The notes under the pieces are model-generated. The model saw only the letters and a list, made by a program, of their open reading frames with translations, was not told the DNA's origin and did no database searches. Position numbers and translations under genes: made by a program. A DNA stretch of 64,000 nucleotides from Phenylobacterium sp. (GTDB lineage: Bacteria; Pseudomonadota; Alphaproteobacteria; Caulobacterales; Caulobacteraceae), in NCBI GenBank assembly GCA_018001015.1, contig JAGNIV010000007.1, positions 82,082-146,081 of the forward strand. Direction: 5' to 3'. This document shows positions 1 through 8,736 of this stretch, piece by piece (the stretch's first letter is position 1; each line of letters opens with the position of its first letter).

Positions 1-189
1 GGTGACGAAGGCGTGCATCAGGGCGGCGAAGGCCACCGCGACGCAGGCGAAGGCGGCGAGGCCCGCGCCGCCGCCGGCGCCGGCCAACACGCTTGAGCGC
101 CGCCAGCGGCCGACCACGGACAGCACCACCTGGGCCAGCGACAGCACCAGGGCGAGGATCAGGGCGAAGGCGCCGGTCTCGGCGATCAT
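1..189 (-). CDS. ccmF: Cytochrome c maturation protein CcmF, N-terminal fragment
   Basis: The first 63 codons of a gene that runs off the left edge. The start MIAETGAFALILALVL followed by a second hydrophobic run is the usual N terminus of CcmF, the large membrane component of the System I haem lyase that attaches haem to apocytochrome c in the periplasm. The ATG at 189 overlaps the ccmE stop codon in an ATGA, implying translational coupling. Position after ccmI and ccmE on the same strand supports the name. The WWD haem-handling motif and the other membrane segments lie outside the window. Confidence 0.85.
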   Translation of the reverse strand, partial: MIAETGAFALILALVLSLAQVVLSVVGRWRRSSVLAGAGGGAGLAAFACVAVAFAALMHAFVT

Positions 190-686
190 GTGACGGGGGA
201 CTTTTTCGGAGAGTCGTAGGCTGGAGCCGCACCGTCGCCGCGCCACTCGCCCTGTTCCTTGAGAGCCTTGGAGACCTCTCGGGGCATGTAGCGCTCATCG
301 TGCTTGGCCAGAACCTGCTTGGCCTGGAAGACGCCGTCCTCGCGGTAGGCGCCGGTGGCGACGATCCCCTGGCCCTCGCGGAACAGGTCGGGCAGGTCGC
401 CCTGGAAGACGATGCGGTCCGCGGCGAGGGAGTCGCGGACGGTGAACTCCACGCGGCCGTCGGGATGTTTCAACACGCTGCCCGCCTCCACCAGTCCGCC
501 CAGCTGGACGGTGCGGCCCACCGGCGGCTTGGCGGCGTCGGCCTGGCTGGGGGTGTAGAAGAAGGAGATGGAATCCGAGAGGCCCCAGAGCGTCAGGCCG
601 ACGGCCAGGGCCAGCACCGGAGCGATAGCCGCCAGCAGGGTCAGGCGGCGGCGCGCCTTGGGGGACTTGGGCAGCCAGCCGCTCAT
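186..686 (-). CDS. ccmE: Cytochrome c maturation haem chaperone CcmE
   Basis: 166-residue periplasmic haem chaperone. A positively charged N terminus is followed by one membrane anchor at about residues 16-38, then a beta-barrel (OB-fold) domain. The haem-binding motif is present as LAKHDERY, with the covalent haem ligand at H129 and the conserved Tyr at 133. CcmE takes haem from CcmC and passes it to CcmF. The start ATG overlaps the ccmI stop by four bases and its own stop overlaps the ccmF start, so the three genes form a tight operon. Length and motif match the family. Confidence 0.95.
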   Translation of the reverse strand: MSGWLPKSPKARRRLTLLAAIAPVLALAVGLTLWGLSDSISFFYTPSQADAAKPPVGRTVQLGGLVEAGSVLKHPDGRVEFTVRDSLAADRIVFQGDLPDLFREGQGIVATGAYREDGVFQAKQVLAKHDERYMPREVSKALKEQGEWRGDGAAPAYDSPKKSPVT

Positions 687-1759
687 CGCATGGGTTCCGT
701 CTTGGCGGCCGCGTCGAGGGCCTGGAGCAGTTCGGGGTCGGCGGCGAACCGTTTGCGGGCGGTGGCCAGGGCGGCGTCGCGCTTTCCGGTGTCGCCGAGC
801 ACGGCGTAGGACTTCACCAGCCGCACCCAGCCCTCGCCGTCGGAGGGATCGGCCTCAAGCTTGGCCGCGAGGCCCGCGACCATGCCGCGGATGGCCGCCA
901 TCTGCGGCATGGCGGGCGCGGGGGCCGGGCCGGTCTCCGCCTGGGAGATCGCCGCGGCGAGCGCGCCACGGCGGGGATCGGTCATGGGCAGGTCGGCCTG
1001 CAGGGCGCGCCAGGCGGCGATCCCGCCCGCCTTGTCGCCAGCGGCGATGAGGGCGCGGGCCAGGTGGAAGCGCGAGGTGACGGTCTTGGGGTCGAGTTTC
1101 AGGGCCTGCTCGAAGGCGCGCCGGGCCTGGGGCGTGACCTCGCCGCCCCCCTGGGCCACCTGGGCTTCGCCCAGCAGTTCCCAGAGGTCGGAGCGCTCGG
1201 GCGCCAGTTCGATGGCGCGGCGCAGGGCGCGGGCCGCGCCCGATGGGTTGTCGGAAGCGGCATGGGCCATGGCCAGATAGTGGAAGCCCTCGGGGTCCCT
1301 GGGCCGCTCCACCGTCAGGGCCTGGAGGACGGCGGCCATTTCGGGCGCCGACAGGGTCGCGGGATCGGTGGCGCGCCAGGCCGCCAACCGCGACCTGAAG
1401 GTCTGGTCAGGATAGCCGGGCGAACCGACCCAGAAATATAGGCCGAGCGCGATGAGCGGGACCAGGGCGGCCACGGCCAGCACCGGCTTGCGCAGGGCCG
1501 CGTCCGTCGTCCACGGACGGACGTCCGCGTCGGCGGCGTGCAGCAGGCGCCGGGCGGCCTCGGCATGGGCGCCCTTGCGCTCACCCGGGGCGATCAGGCC
1601 ACGGTCGGCAAGGTCGTCGATCTCGGTGAGCTGACGGCGATAGAGGGCCAGCGTCGGATCCTGGGACCCGGCGTTCAGCGCGGCTTGCGCGGCGGCATGC
1701 AGGACGAGGCCGGCCGCAACGGCGGAGATGAGAGCGGCGGCCACCCAAAAGGCGATCAT
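683..1759 (-). CDS. ccmI: Cytochrome c maturation protein CcmI
   Basis: 358 residues: an N-terminal membrane segment (about 3-22), a cytoplasmic stretch, a second membrane segment near 94-112 ending in the family hallmark G-S-P-G-Y-P-D, and a periplasmic TPR-like C-terminal domain (about 170-350). CcmI binds apocytochrome c C termini and presents them to the CcmFH lyase. It is the first gene of the ccmI-ccmE-ccmF order typical of alphaproteobacteria. The promoter should lie in the short gap 1760-1805. Confidence 0.9.
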   Translation of the reverse strand: MIAFWVAAALISAVAAGLVLHAAAQAALNAGSQDPTLALYRRQLTEIDDLADRGLIAPGERKGAHAEAARRLLHAADADVRPWTTDAALRKPVLAVAALVPLIALGLYFWVGSPGYPDQTFRSRLAAWRATDPATLSAPEMAAVLQALTVERPRDPEGFHYLAMAHAASDNPSGAARALRRAIELAPERSDLWELLGEAQVAQGGGEVTPQARRAFEQALKLDPKTVTSRFHLARALIAAGDKAGGIAAWRALQADLPMTDPRRGALAAAISQAETGPAPAPAMPQMAAIRGMVAGLAAKLEADPSDGEGWVRLVKSYAVLGDTGKRDAALATARKRFAADPELLQALDAAAKTEPMR

Positions 1760-1805
1760 GATGGGCGTTTAGCGGAAACCGGGATCGAGCGCGAGGTCCG
1801 TAAGA

Positions 1806-3185
1806 CTACTCAGCCGCGATGCCGGCCGTGGGCTTGATGGCGCCCAGGGCGGCGGTGGCCCGGCGGCGGATCACGTCGCCGGAACGCGGGTCGCGCAACA
1901 GGGTCGAGCAGTCGGCCGCGACGGTGAGGAAGGCGCGGGCGATCTCCGGGTCGGCCACCTCGCCCTCACGCAGCAGGGACAGCGCCTCCTCGACATAGTC
2001 GTCGATGGTCTCACCCATCTTCTCCACCACCTTGGCGCGGGTGGAGGCGAAGCCGCCGTAGTTGGCGCTGGAGCGGATCGACTCGATGAAGGTCAGCAGG
2101 GTGACGGCGCGGGTGACGGCCTTCTCCTCCGGCTCGCTGGTGAAGCGCGGCAGGCTCTTCATGCTGCGGGCGACACGCACGCTGTGCGACGGCAGGGCCT
2201 GGCCCATCACCTTGTCGGCCTCCCGCAGGCGGCCCTCGACCACACCCGCCAGGGCCTTCTTCTGCTTCTGGACGCGGCCGCCCCAGCCGCCTTCCTTGCC
2301 AAGATCGACGGAGTTCTCGATCTCGGCGATCTGCAGGGTGATCAGTTCGACGGTGGCGCCTGCGTCGCGGCCGGCCTGGGGCCCGCCGCTCAGGTCGAGC
2401 TGAGCCACCTTGGTGAGGTTCCGGTCAATCAGGTCCATGAGCTGCTCGGCGAAGACCGAGAACTCCGAGGCGGCAAGATAGTGTTCGGTGGGGCGGTCCA
2501 TCACCGCCGAGACGATGCGCAGGATGGTCCAGGGCTCGGCCAGCTGGGCGGCCAGCATCTCGAAGAACCGAGGGCCCGCGTCATCGGAGATGGCGACGGC
2601 GTCCTTATAGGCCAGACGCGCGGCGGCGGCGCGCTCTTCGGTGGTCCGGCTGATCCAGTCCGGCAGGCGCAGGGTGGCCTCGCGGATGATGGACGACAGC
2701 GCCAGGCAGGACAGCAGCAGTTCGGTCCCGTCTTCGCGGCTGGCGTCGGCCAGGTCAGCGGCGGCGGCGAAGTCGCGCTGCTCGCGGGCGCGCAGTCCGT
2801 CCGCGGCGGCGCTCACCAGGATATCGAAGGGCTCGGTGGAGGTCACGTCGGCCCGGTAGTCGACGAGCGTCCGCTCAGCCTTGAGGATCGCGGTGGGGCA
2901 GGTTTCCTTCAGGCCGCGCCAGATCAGGGCCAGGACGCGGGGCGGGAAACTGATGTGGTCCTGGTCGGCGGCCCCGGCCACGCACAGCGGGGCGATCGGC
3001 GACAGGACAGCGTTGCGCAGACGGCGGTCGGCGACCTCGCTCTCCACGAGACGGCGGACGCCAGCCAGGACAGAGTCCCCGGAGGCGGCGGCCAGCGCAT
3101 TCTGCAAACCGCCGACGATCTTGTCGGGCGCCGATTCGACAAGATGGCGGACGATTTCGATCTTGCGGTCAGACAGACCGGACAT
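1806..3185 (-). CDS. Hypothetical helical protein, unrecognised
   Basis: 459 residues, Ala/Leu/Arg-rich, with no signal peptide or convincing membrane segment; composition suggests an all-helical cytosolic protein. The N terminus (MSGLSDRKIEIVRHLVES) begins with an amphipathic helix. I do not recognise a domain. Its helical, repeat-like character is reminiscent of the DUF2336 proteins elsewhere in this window, but no shared motif is evident. It is monocistronic: 46 bases from ccmI and 84 from the kinase gene downstream of which it lies in the opposite reading order. A real gene is supported by consistent high-GC codon use over the full length. Confidence 0.7.
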   Translation of the reverse strand: MSGLSDRKIEIVRHLVESAPDKIVGGLQNALAAASGDSVLAGVRRLVESEVADRRLRNAVLSPIAPLCVAGAADQDHISFPPRVLALIWRGLKETCPTAILKAERTLVDYRADVTSTEPFDILVSAAADGLRAREQRDFAAAADLADASREDGTELLLSCLALSSIIREATLRLPDWISRTTEERAAAARLAYKDAVAISDDAGPRFFEMLAAQLAEPWTILRIVSAVMDRPTEHYLAASEFSVFAEQLMDLIDRNLTKVAQLDLSGGPQAGRDAGATVELITLQIAEIENSVDLGKEGGWGGRVQKQKKALAGVVEGRLREADKVMGQALPSHSVRVARSMKSLPRFTSEPEEKAVTRAVTLLTFIESIRSSANYGGFASTRAKVVEKMGETIDDYVEEALSLLREGEVADPEIARAFLTVAADCSTLLRDPRSGDVIRRRATAALGAIKPTAGIAAE

Positions 3186-3269
3186 TGGAACGCTCCAGGC
3201 GCGATCGGGGACGCGCGTCGCCGAAGAACATGGTTCGGACCGGGTTAAGGCTTTCCAAAGGCTGAGTAA

Positions 3270-4658
3270 TCAAGCCTCGGCCCGGGGAAGCTCCAGGACC
3301 ACCGAGAGACCGCCAAGCCTTCCCTCGTCAAGCCTGAGGGAGCCGCCATAGGCCCGGGCGAGTTCGTCGATGATGTTGAGGCCCAGCCCCGAACCGGGCG
3401 CGCTTTCGTCCAAACGGGCGCCCCGCTGAACCGCGGCTTCACGTTCGGCGGGAGACAGGCCCGGGCCATCATCCTCCACGGAAAGCCTTAGCCGCTCAGG
3501 AGTTAGGATCTCCGTGCGGACCCGGACCCGGCCCTTGCACCACTTGGCGGCGTTTTCCATGGCGTTGCCGGCCAGCTCCAGGAGGTCCTGGCGTTCCCCC
3601 AGGAAATAGAGATCGTCCTCGGCGTCCCAGTCGATGGTGACGCCCTTGTCCTGGAAGATTCGCTCCAGGGTCCGTGACAATTCGTCCAGGACATCGGCCA
3701 CCGATGTCCGCTCCCCCGAACCTTGGGTGCGGGCGGCCGCCCGAGCCCGACGCAGATGGTGATCGACCTGCTGCCGCATCGCCTCCGACTGGCGGCTCAC
3801 GACCTCGGCCAGGGGTCCGGGCTGGGCCTGAGACTCGGCCAGCATGACCGAGAGCGGGGTCTTCAGGGCATGGGCCAGGTTGCCGACGTGCGTCCGCTGA
3901 CGCTCCACGACCTCCTGGTTATGGGCCATGAGCGCATTGAGCTCGTCGGCCAGCGGCTTCAACTCGGTGGGATAGACGCCCTCGATGCGCTCTCGCTTGC
4001 CGCGCCGGACATAGGCCACCTCGTGGCGTAGGGCGAAGAGCGGGGTGAGGCCGACCCGGACCTGGATCACCACGGCGGCCACCATGCCGACGCCGAGCAG
4101 CAGGAAGGCGACGGACGTCGCGGTCATGAAGTTGCGGATGTCGCGGTCGACAGGACTGCGGTCCTCAGCGGCCATGAACACCACCGGGGTCTTGCCGCCC
4201 GGCAGTTCGGCCCGGGTCGCCATGGCGCGGAGAGGCTCGTTCAGGGGGCCGCGCGTGTCGTAAAAAATGGGTTTGCCCGGATCGGCGGCCAGCCGCAGGG
4301 CCAGGTCGGGCGGGGACTTCAGCTCGCTGTCCCATAGGGAGCGGGAGCGGACGCGGGTCTTGAGCAACCCGTTCACCGGCTCGCTGATCTGCCAGTACTT
4401 GCCGGAATAGGCGCGCAGGGCCCGCAGATCGGTCAGGGCCGGCGCCAGGGGCAGCTTGGTGGCGTCGTCGATCGTCGTACCGGCGGTGAGGTTATCGATC
4501 AGCTCGACCAGGCCCTGGTCGAACCGACGGATCGCCGCCTGCTGGAACAGCATCGAGAGCACCAGCGCCGTGACCAGCAGGACCGCCAGCGACCAGCCGG
4601 CGGCCAGGATCACCAGCCGCCGGACAAGGGAGGGTCGGCGAAGGAACTCGAATCTCAC
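3270..4658 (-). CDS. Sensor histidine kinase, FeuQ/PhoQ-like
   Basis: 462-residue membrane kinase. Membrane segments at about 15-37 and 179-200 enclose a periplasmic sensor domain of about 140 residues; a HAMP-like linker follows. The H box is N-L-A-H-A-L-K-T-P-L with the phospho-acceptor at H263, a form typical of FeuQ/PhoQ-type kinases. N, G1 (DDGPGLSP) and G2 (GSGLGL) ATP-binding boxes are present. The gene starts with GTG overlapping the response regulator stop (GTGA), so the pair is translationally coupled. The ligand is not evident; FeuQ-type relatives sense envelope or osmotic conditions, which is only an inference here. Confidence 0.88.
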   Translation of the reverse strand: MRFEFLRRPSLVRRLVILAAGWSLAVLLVTALVLSMLFQQAAIRRFDQGLVELIDNLTAGTTIDDATKLPLAPALTDLRALRAYSGKYWQISEPVNGLLKTRVRSRSLWDSELKSPPDLALRLAADPGKPIFYDTRGPLNEPLRAMATRAELPGGKTPVVFMAAEDRSPVDRDIRNFMTATSVAFLLLGVGMVAAVVIQVRVGLTPLFALRHEVAYVRRGKRERIEGVYPTELKPLADELNALMAHNQEVVERQRTHVGNLAHALKTPLSVMLAESQAQPGPLAEVVSRQSEAMRQQVDHHLRRARAAARTQGSGERTSVADVLDELSRTLERIFQDKGVTIDWDAEDDLYFLGERQDLLELAGNAMENAAKWCKGRVRVRTEILTPERLRLSVEDDGPGLSPAEREAAVQRGARLDESAPGSGLGLNIIDELARAYGGSLRLDEGRLGGLSVVLELPRAEA

Positions 4659-5347
4659 GAGCCGGCCGCCTGGCCCTCCAGCTCTTCAGGCGGCGCGGTG
4701 AGGCGATAGCCCAGGCCGCGCACCGTATCGATGCGGTCGGCGCCGATCTTTTTGCGCACCCGTCCGATGAACACCTCGATGGTGTTGGAGTCGCGGTCGA
4801 AGTCCTGGTCGTAGAGGTGTTCCACCAGCTCGGTGCGGCTGATCACCCGGCCCTGGTGCATCATCAGATAGTGCAGCAGGCGGTATTCCAGCGAGGTCAG
4901 GCGCAGGGGCTCGCCATTGACGGTCGCCCGCGCGGCGCGGGGATCCAGGCGCAGACCGCCCACCGACAGGCTGGGAGCCGCATGGCCGGCCGAGCGGCGC
5001 AGCAGGGCCCGCAGGCGGGCCAGCAGTTCCTCGGTGTGGAAGGGCTTGGTGAGGTAGTCGTCGGCCCCGGCGTCGAAGCCGGCCACCTTTTCGCTCCAGG
5101 CGCCGCGGGCGGTGAGGATCAGCACCGGGACGGCCATGGCGCCACGCCGCCAGCGCTCCAGGACCGAGACCCCGTCCACCTTGGGCAAACCCAGGTCGAG
5201 GATCACCGCGTCATAGGGCTCGGTCTCGCCCAGGAACTGGGCCTCCTCACCGTCGGGGGCGTGATCGACGGCGTAGCCGGCGTCGCCCAGGGCGGCCTTC
5301 AGTTGCCGCGACAGGTCCGGATCGTCTTCGACCAGCAGGATACGCAT
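4655..5347 (-). CDS. OmpR/PhoB-family response regulator, FeuP-like
   Basis: 230 residues: receiver domain (1-115) with acidic pair E7/D8, phospho-acceptor in V-I-L-D-L-G-L-P and the conserved Lys in L-T-K-P-F, then an OmpR-type winged helix (about 125-222) ending R-V-R-K-K-I-G and the usual R-G-L-G-Y-R-L signature. Partner of the downstream kinase. A strong AGGAGG ribosome site lies at 5353-5358. A perfect 13-bp inverted repeat at 5368-5395 sits just upstream of that site and could affect expression, although it is part of a dispersed intergenic repeat. Confidence 0.92.
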   Translation of the reverse strand: MRILLVEDDPDLSRQLKAALGDAGYAVDHAPDGEEAQFLGETEPYDAVILDLGLPKVDGVSVLERWRRGAMAVPVLILTARGAWSEKVAGFDAGADDYLTKPFHTEELLARLRALLRRSAGHAAPSLSVGGLRLDPRAARATVNGEPLRLTSLEYRLLHYLMMHQGRVISRTELVEHLYDQDFDRDSNTIEVFIGRVRKKIGADRIDTVRGLGYRLTAPPEELEGQAAGS

Positions 5348-5364
5348 GGGAACCTCCTAGAGCC

Positions 5365-5472
5365 TCTCTGCTTCAGATGAAATCATCTGAAGCAGATGAA
5401 CAGGCTCGTCGTATTTGCGCTTGGAGCGTGACGGGCGCCCGAACCGGTGTCCACTTCGGGCTGTCACGCTCT
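5365..5472. repeat. Bipartite intergenic palindromic repeat
   Basis: Two palindromes in tandem. The first is 13-2-13 (arm CTGCTTCAGATGA, 5368-5395). After 28 bases comes the second, with arms GAGCGTGAC (5424-5432) and GTCACGCTC (5463-5471) around a loop that contains AACCGGTGTCCACTT. The same architecture and loop core recur at 16088-16203. Such mosaic palindromes are common between alphaproteobacterial genes. It may form RNA hairpins between the PepSY gene and the response regulator. Confidence 0.75.
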
Positions 5473-5804
5473 TAGCCTTGGCGCGACAGGATCTGACCGC
5501 TCTCGGCGTCGACGATGAAAATCATCACCCGGCCGTCGGGGGTCTGCCACTGAACGAAATAGGCCGGGCGGCCGGAATAGTCGCCCATGGTGGTGTTGAG
5601 CTGGCGGCCCGGCGTGCTGCGGGCGATCATGCCGATCACCTGGGAGAGCGAGACCTGGCGACCGCCGCGCACAGCGTCGCGGGCTCGATCCTGGTCTCCA
5701 CGGGCGCCATAGGATGGCCGCCCGTAGTCAGGATAGCCCTGCGCCTGGGACGCCACCGGAGTGAGCGCCAGGAGAAGGGCGGCTATGGCGATGGAACGCT
5801 TCAT
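5472..5804 (-). CDS. Exported PepSY-domain protein
   Basis: 110 residues. A clear signal peptide (MKRSIAIAALLLALTPVASQAQ) ends near residue 22. The mature part is short and charged, then carries a PepSY-like unit (V-S-L-S-Q-V-I-G-M-I ... Y-F-V-Q-W-Q-T-P-D-G-R-V-M-I-F-I-V-D-A-E-S-G-Q-I-L). Small periplasmic PepSY proteins are thought to modulate proteases or sensor kinases. It lies upstream of, and on the same strand as, the regulator/kinase pair, with 124 bases of repeat between, so it may supply input to that kinase. A second PepSY gene precedes another two-component pair at 52.5 kb. Confidence 0.8.
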   Translation of the reverse strand: MKRSIAIAALLLALTPVASQAQGYPDYGRPSYGARGDQDRARDAVRGGRQVSLSQVIGMIARSTPGRQLNTTMGDYSGRPAYFVQWQTPDGRVMIFIVDAESGQILSRQG

Positions 5805-6053
5805 GCCCTGAGGTTTAAAGTCCCGCGACTGAACCCAGCCTGAATGGGGGGTTTATGAAGCCGGTGCGGCGGTCTGTCACGCCGAAGCCGCGCGGGAGGC
5901 GAGCAGGAGGGTTTGGGCGGCCGCCTTACGCCACGAGGACATCGCGGGTGTTCGCCTTTCGGGCGCGCCAGGGCACGGCTGCGGTGGCCCAACAGGCCGA
6001 GACCGGCTAAACCGACAGGAGAACCGTCAGCATGACGGTAGGCCAAGGTGCAG

Positions 6054-7130
6054 ATGCCCCCAGACGAGAGCCAGACCGGCATTGAACAACTGCTTGAGAG
6101 CCCCGACCTCGCGGTCGCTCTCGAAAGCGACCGGTTCAAGCAGTTCCTTGACCAAGTCCCAATCGCTGTCGCCGTCTCGCAGCTCAGTCCGGTCGAGAAG
6201 GTCATCTACGCCAATGTGGAATTCGAACGCCTCTCCGGCCAGTTGAACACCACGGTGCTGGGCCACGGTTGGCAAAGCCTTCCAGGCGAGGCCGCCCCGC
6301 CCCAGGCCCCTCGTTCCATGGGCGATGCGATCGCCCATGGGCGTGACTACCTCGGCTCCTTCAACATGCCGCATGGCGATGTCGGGCTGATGGTGGACGC
6401 CTGGTCCAATGTGATCGAGGACGAGACGGGCAAGCCCACCTTCAGGCTGGTGGCGTTGATCGCCTCGGCCAAGGGGGACCCTTCGGTGCTCGACATCCTG
6501 GAGGAGCAGATCCGGGAGAAGGACACCCAGCTGATGGAGTTGCAGCATCGGGTGAAGAACAATCTGCAGATGATCACCGCCCTGATCCGCGTCGAGGCGC
6601 GTGGGGTCTCTGATCTCTCCACCGGCGAGGGCTTTGATCGACTGGCCGGCCGCGTCGAGGCCCTGGGCCTGCTGTACCGGGCCCTGGGCGATTCGGCGGG
6701 CGAGGGCGTCGTCGATCTCGGAATTTATCTGAGCGAGATCGCGTCGGCCGTGATGCGCGCGCATGCCGTGGAGGGCATTCATCTCGACCTGCAGGTCGAC
6801 ACCTGGATGGCCTCGCTCGATGTGGCGATGCCGGCCGGGCTGGTGGTCAACGAACTGCTGACCAACGCCCTGAAGCACGCGTTCACGGGGCGTGAGGGCG
6901 GGACGATCACCCTGCACAGCACCTCCGACGCCGCAGGCGGCTGCCGGGTGCTGGTGGCCGACGACGGCGTCGGCCTGCCCGAAGGCTACGCTTGGCCCAA
7001 GCCGGGCAGGCTGTCGGCCCTGATCGTCCGCTCGTTGCTGCAGAACGCCAAGGCCCACATGGACGTCACCTCATCGCCGGGACAGGGCATGCAGGTGGAG
7101 ATCACGTTCGATTACAGCGAGGCTGACTGA
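6054..7130 (+). CDS. PAS-domain histidine kinase, HisKA_2 type
   Basis: 358 residues, cytosolic. An N-terminal PAS-like domain (about 25-140) is followed by the HisKA_2 H box E-L-Q-H-R-V-K-N-N-L-Q, with the phospho-His near residue 165, and a C-terminal HATPase domain (N box NELLTNALKHAF; G box ADDGVGLP). Kinases of this type are often blue-light or general-stress sensors; no LOV cysteine motif (NCRFLQ) is seen, so light sensing is not supported. ATG 6054 is chosen; GTG 6048 is in frame and possible. No response regulator is adjacent, so it is an orphan. Confidence 0.85.
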   Translation: MPPDESQTGIEQLLESPDLAVALESDRFKQFLDQVPIAVAVSQLSPVEKVIYANVEFERLSGQLNTTVLGHGWQSLPGEAAPPQAPRSMGDAIAHGRDYLGSFNMPHGDVGLMVDAWSNVIEDETGKPTFRLVALIASAKGDPSVLDILEEQIREKDTQLMELQHRVKNNLQMITALIRVEARGVSDLSTGEGFDRLAGRVEALGLLYRALGDSAGEGVVDLGIYLSEIASAVMRAHAVEGIHLDLQVDTWMASLDVAMPAGLVVNELLTNALKHAFTGREGGTITLHSTSDAAGGCRVLVADDGVGLPEGYAWPKPGRLSALIVRSLLQNAKAHMDVTSSPGQGMQVEITFDYSEAD

Positions 7131-7210
7131 GGCGCCAGGGTCGCAGGCGCGGTGTGACCGGCAGGCGCCCCCGAGCTCGGCCCCGCGGTCAAGCCCGTCC
7201 CTGGGCCGGC

Positions 7211-8140
7211 CTACTTGCGCTTCGGGGTGTACGGCCGTTCGGCGCGCCACTTTTCGGCGAAGGCTTCCAGGTCCGGGTCGATGGCCTCGGGCAGCATCAG
7301 GACGATGCGGGCCAGCAGGTCGCCGCGCTTGCCCTTGGCGTCCGACAGGCCGCGTCCCTTTAGACGCAGGGACGAGCCGCCGCCCTTGGGGACCGAGACA
7401 TTGACCGGGCCGTCGGGGGTCGGCGCCTGGACCTTGCCGCCCAGGATGGCGTCGGGGATGGAGACCGGCAGGTCCATCACCAGATTGTCGCCCTCGCGGC
7501 GGTAGATCGGGTGCGGGCGGATGGTCAGCTCAATAAATGCGTCGCCAGGGCCGGACCGGCCAGGGGAGCCCTGGCCCTTGAGGCGCAGGGTCTGGCCCTC
7601 CTCGGCCCCCTTGGGGATCGAGACGTCGATGGTGCGACCGTCGGAGAAGGCGATGCGCTTCTTCGGACCCTCGATGGTGTCTTCCAGGTCGATCTCAAGC
7701 CTGGCGCGCACGTCGGCGCCGCGCTGGGAGAAGCCCCCGAAGCCGCCGCCCTGAGCGCCCTGGGCGCCACGGCCACGGCCGAGCATCTCGCCCAGGATGT
7801 CGGAGAGGTCGATATCCGGGCCCTCGGCCTGGCCGCGCGGGCTCCAGCCGCCCCCGCCCGGTTGGCCCCAGGGCCCGCCGCTGCCGCCGCCGCCGCCGAA
7901 ACCGCGCATGGTCTCACGGCCGTCGGCGTCGATCTCGCCGGCGTCGAACTTCTTGCGCTTGTCGACATCGCCAATGATGTCGAAGGCGGCGCTGACCCGC
8001 TTGAACTTCTCTTCCGAAGCCTTGTCGCCCGGATTGGTGTCGGGGTGATGCTTCTTGGCCAGCTTGCGGAACGCCTTGCGGACCTCGTCAGCGCTCGCGC
8101 CGCGGGCTACGCCAAGTTCCTGATAGGGATCGCCGGCCAA
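7211..8140 (-). CDS. DnaJ-like co-chaperone (CbpA/DjlA-type DnaJ)
   Basis: About 309 residues. J domain at the N terminus with the HPD motif in K-K-H-H-P-D-T-N-P, a Gly-rich linker ([19 protein letters not shown] region), and two DnaJ C-terminal beta domains. There is no CxxCxGxG zinc finger, so it is CbpA-like rather than canonical DnaJ. It would stimulate Hsp70 ATPase. The frame is open to a TTG at 8185, but the TTG at 8140 fits better: AGGAAGG lies ten bases upstream and the protein then begins at the usual A-x-D-P-Y-x-E-L-G-V. No ATG is available near the J domain. Confidence 0.87.
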   Translation of the reverse strand: MAGDPYQELGVARGASADEVRKAFRKLAKKHHPDTNPGDKASEEKFKRVSAAFDIIGDVDKRKKFDAGEIDADGRETMRGFGGGGGSGGPWGQPGGGGWSPRGQAEGPDIDLSDILGEMLGRGRGAQGAQGGGFGGFSQRGADVRARLEIDLEDTIEGPKKRIAFSDGRTIDVSIPKGAEEGQTLRLKGQGSPGRSGPGDAFIELTIRPHPIYRREGDNLVMDLPVSIPDAILGGKVQAPTPDGPVNVSVPKGGGSSLRLKGRGLSDAKGKRGDLLARIVLMLPEAIDPDLEAFAEKWRAERPYTPKRK

Positions 8141-8216
8141 GGGTGAAAAACCTTCCTGTTCGCAGGGATAACGCGTGGCCCTCAATTAGGCTGTTTGACC
8201 CCCGGCGCAAGGGCCA

Positions 8217-8236
8217 ATGTGATATAAATACCACAT
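8217..8236. promoter_or_regulatory. Inverted repeat in a divergent promoter region
   Basis: ATGTGATAT-AA-ATACCACAT, a 9-bp inverted repeat with one mismatch, lies between the divergent DnaJ-like and DUF805 genes. It is AT-rich against a GC-rich background and has the size of a dimeric repressor operator. No cognate regulator is adjacent; it could be coincidental. Confidence 0.3.
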
Positions 8237-8287
8237 ACGGACGCCGCCGCCGAGCCGTTAGCCTGCCGTCGTTAGGATCGAGGCGCC

Positions 8288-8698
8288 ATGACCATCGTCA
8301 AACTCTTCCTCTGGCCGCGGGGCCGCATCGGGCGGCTTAGCTTCTGGCGCGCCCTGCTGGGGCTGCTGGTGACGGCGTTCGCGGCGGACCTCGCCAACTA
8401 CCTGGCGGGATGGGTCCACCCTCTGCAGATGCGGTTCTTCCTGGCGCTCTTTTGCCTGTTCTGCTGGCTGTGCCTGGCGGCCAAGCGGTTGGAGGACGCG
8501 GGGCGTTCGCGGTTCCTGGCCGCGATCCCGGCGGCGGTGCTGATCGTGGGCCTGGCCAGCGTCGGCTTCCTGGTGGGCGCGCTGGACGGGCGGGCCCCCG
8601 CGCCGTGGACGATGCTGGGCTTCTTCGGGCCGCTGACAGGGATCGTGGTGTTCCTGGGAGCCACCCTGTGGATCGGGCTGGCCAAGACCAGGGTCTAG
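8288..8698 (+). CDS. DUF805-like integral membrane protein
   Basis: 136 residues with four predicted membrane helices. The N-terminal GRIGRLSFW and the central A-K-R-L-E-D-A-G-R-S-R match the conserved G-R-x-x-R-x-x-F-W and R-L-H-D-x-G-R-S motifs of DUF805 inner-membrane proteins, whose function is not established. It stands alone between divergent and convergent neighbours. Confidence 0.75.
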   Translation: MTIVKLFLWPRGRIGRLSFWRALLGLLVTAFAADLANYLAGWVHPLQMRFFLALFCLFCWLCLAAKRLEDAGRSRFLAAIPAAVLIVGLASVGFLVGALDGRAPAPWTMLGFFGPLTGIVVFLGATLWIGLAKTRV

Positions 8699-8736
8699 CA
8701 AAACCCGCTTCTCCCGCCGGGAGGAGCGGAAGAGCT

